Positions 63,606 to 64,000 of a DNA stretch of 64,000 bases are shown here, piece by piece; positions within the stretch are counted from its first letter, which is position 1; every line of letters starts with the position of its first letter. The position numbers and the translations under genes are program-made. This DNA is from JACVRN01 sp035276685 (GTDB lineage: Bacteria > Acidobacteriota > Blastocatellia > Pyrinomonadales > Pyrinomonadaceae): assembly GCA_035276685.1 (NCBI GenBank), contig DATELK010000212.1, positions 1-64,000 on the forward strand, given 5' to 3'. The notes under the pieces were generated by a model. It ran no database searches and was not told the DNA's origin. It saw nothing but the letters and a program-made list of their open reading frames with translations.

Positions 63606-64000
63606 ATGAGTCTTTTAGAGAGACGCTTAAGGTGGCAGAAAATCAGCAGGGCCGAGCGCTCAATTGTTGAGCGTGTGGCCGTGCTCGCTACCTTCACGGT
63701 CAATCCTCTGGTGCCTTACCTTGGCACGGCGCTCGAAGATGCCGCGCGTCCGGCGGAAGTTATGGTAGGCCCATACAATCAGGTTGTTCAGGAGTGTCTT
63801 GATGAAGAGAGCCGCACGGCGCAGTTTAAGCCCACGGCCCTCGTCGTCTGGCCGCGTCTGGAAGACCTTTGGCGAGGACTTGAGTGGCCCCTGACGGGCG
63901 GCGCGCAAACTTACACGGAGCGCGCAATGGAGTTGGCAGAGGCGGCGCTTGACGGCGCGAGGCGCATGAGTGCGACGCTGCTCTTCGTCCTGCCTGACGT
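63606..64000 (+). CDS. Second FkbH-like protein, 3'-truncated by window edge
   Basis: Reading frame from ATG 63606 stays open to the end of the window (131 codons). The translation contains ATFTVNPLVPYLG and VMVGPYNQVVQECLD, which line up with the FkbH part of the C-FkbH protein (TFTANPL and FAPYGQLFQQLLD). The HAD nucleophile loop would lie further downstream and is not visible. It is probably a stand-alone FkbH-like or a fusion starting with FkbH. A second such enzyme in one cluster could load another ACP. Confidence 0.75.
   Translation, partial: MSLLERRLRWQKISRAERSIVERVAVLATFTVNPLVPYLGTALEDAARPAEVMVGPYNQVVQECLDEESRTAQFKPTALVVWPRLEDLWRGLEWPLTGGAQTYTERAMELAEAALDGARRMSATLLFVLPD

Overview
The window holds most of one very large, almost gap-free, plus-strand biosynthetic locus of about 62 kb: a hybrid non-ribosomal peptide/polyketide assembly line. 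A block resembling a RiPP (ribosomally made, post-translationally modified peptide) pathway sits in the middle of it. The DNA is GC-rich but uses ATA (Ile) and AGG (Arg) codons freely, which does not look like Streptomyces or Myxococcus. The NusG paralogue at the left edge resembles UpxY/RfaH-type antiterminators of Gram-negative phyla. An uncultivated soil bacterium such as an acidobacterium is my guess, held with low confidence. I see no rRNA, tRNA, insertion sequence or CRISPR array.

Layout. (1) 1-2100: the end of an ABC-2 exporter permease, a 510-base gap, a NusG/RfaH-like antiterminator, an intrinsic terminator and a sequence matching 11 of 12 positions of the Escherichia coli ops element. 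(2) 2126-3175: MbtH-like protein and Sfp-type phosphopantetheinyl transferase. (3) 3178-23293: four megasynthase genes. These are a serine-type NRPS starter with an FkbM methyltransferase inside the adenylation domain; a KS-AT-cMT-ACP PKS with a dead KR; a C-pseudoA-acyl ligase-KR-PCP module; and KS-dead AT-ACP-C. (4) 23334-34985: crotonyl-CoA carboxylase/reductase-like enzyme, a mersacidin-type precursor peptide, and five tandem cobalamin-type radical SAM paralogues. (5) 35080-48677: pseudoA-acyl ligase-KR-PCP-C-A(Leu-like)-PCP, then a KS-AT-KR-ACP PKS. (6) 48707-51978: an unrecognised His-rich protein, a MetA-family acyltransferase and a leucine/valine dehydrogenase. (7) 52030-64000: a third C-pseudoA-acyl ligase-KR-PCP, a C-FkbH fusion, a discrete ACP, a sixth radical SAM paralogue, and the start of a second FkbH-like gene cut by the window end.

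How it may work (inference). Read in gene order, the line would start with Ser (possibly methylated), add an alpha-methylated C2 unit, an alpha-hydroxy acid, a C2 unit, a second alpha-hydroxy acid, a Leu-like residue, a beta-hydroxy C2 unit and a third alpha-hydroxy acid. It would finish with a glyceryl-type unit supplied by FkbH/ACP. The leucine dehydrogenase could supply 2-oxo acids for the three ligase-KR modules, and the CCR could supply an alkylmalonyl extender. No thioesterase or reductase release domain is visible.

Most unusual points: the C domain ending at 23293 and the pseudo-A domain starting at 35080 look like two halves of one NRPS gene, separated by the CCR/precursor/radical SAM block. 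That block has a lantibiotic-type leader peptide but no lanthionine synthetase in view. Five of the six radical SAM paralogues are clustered, and one is a visible mosaic of its neighbours.
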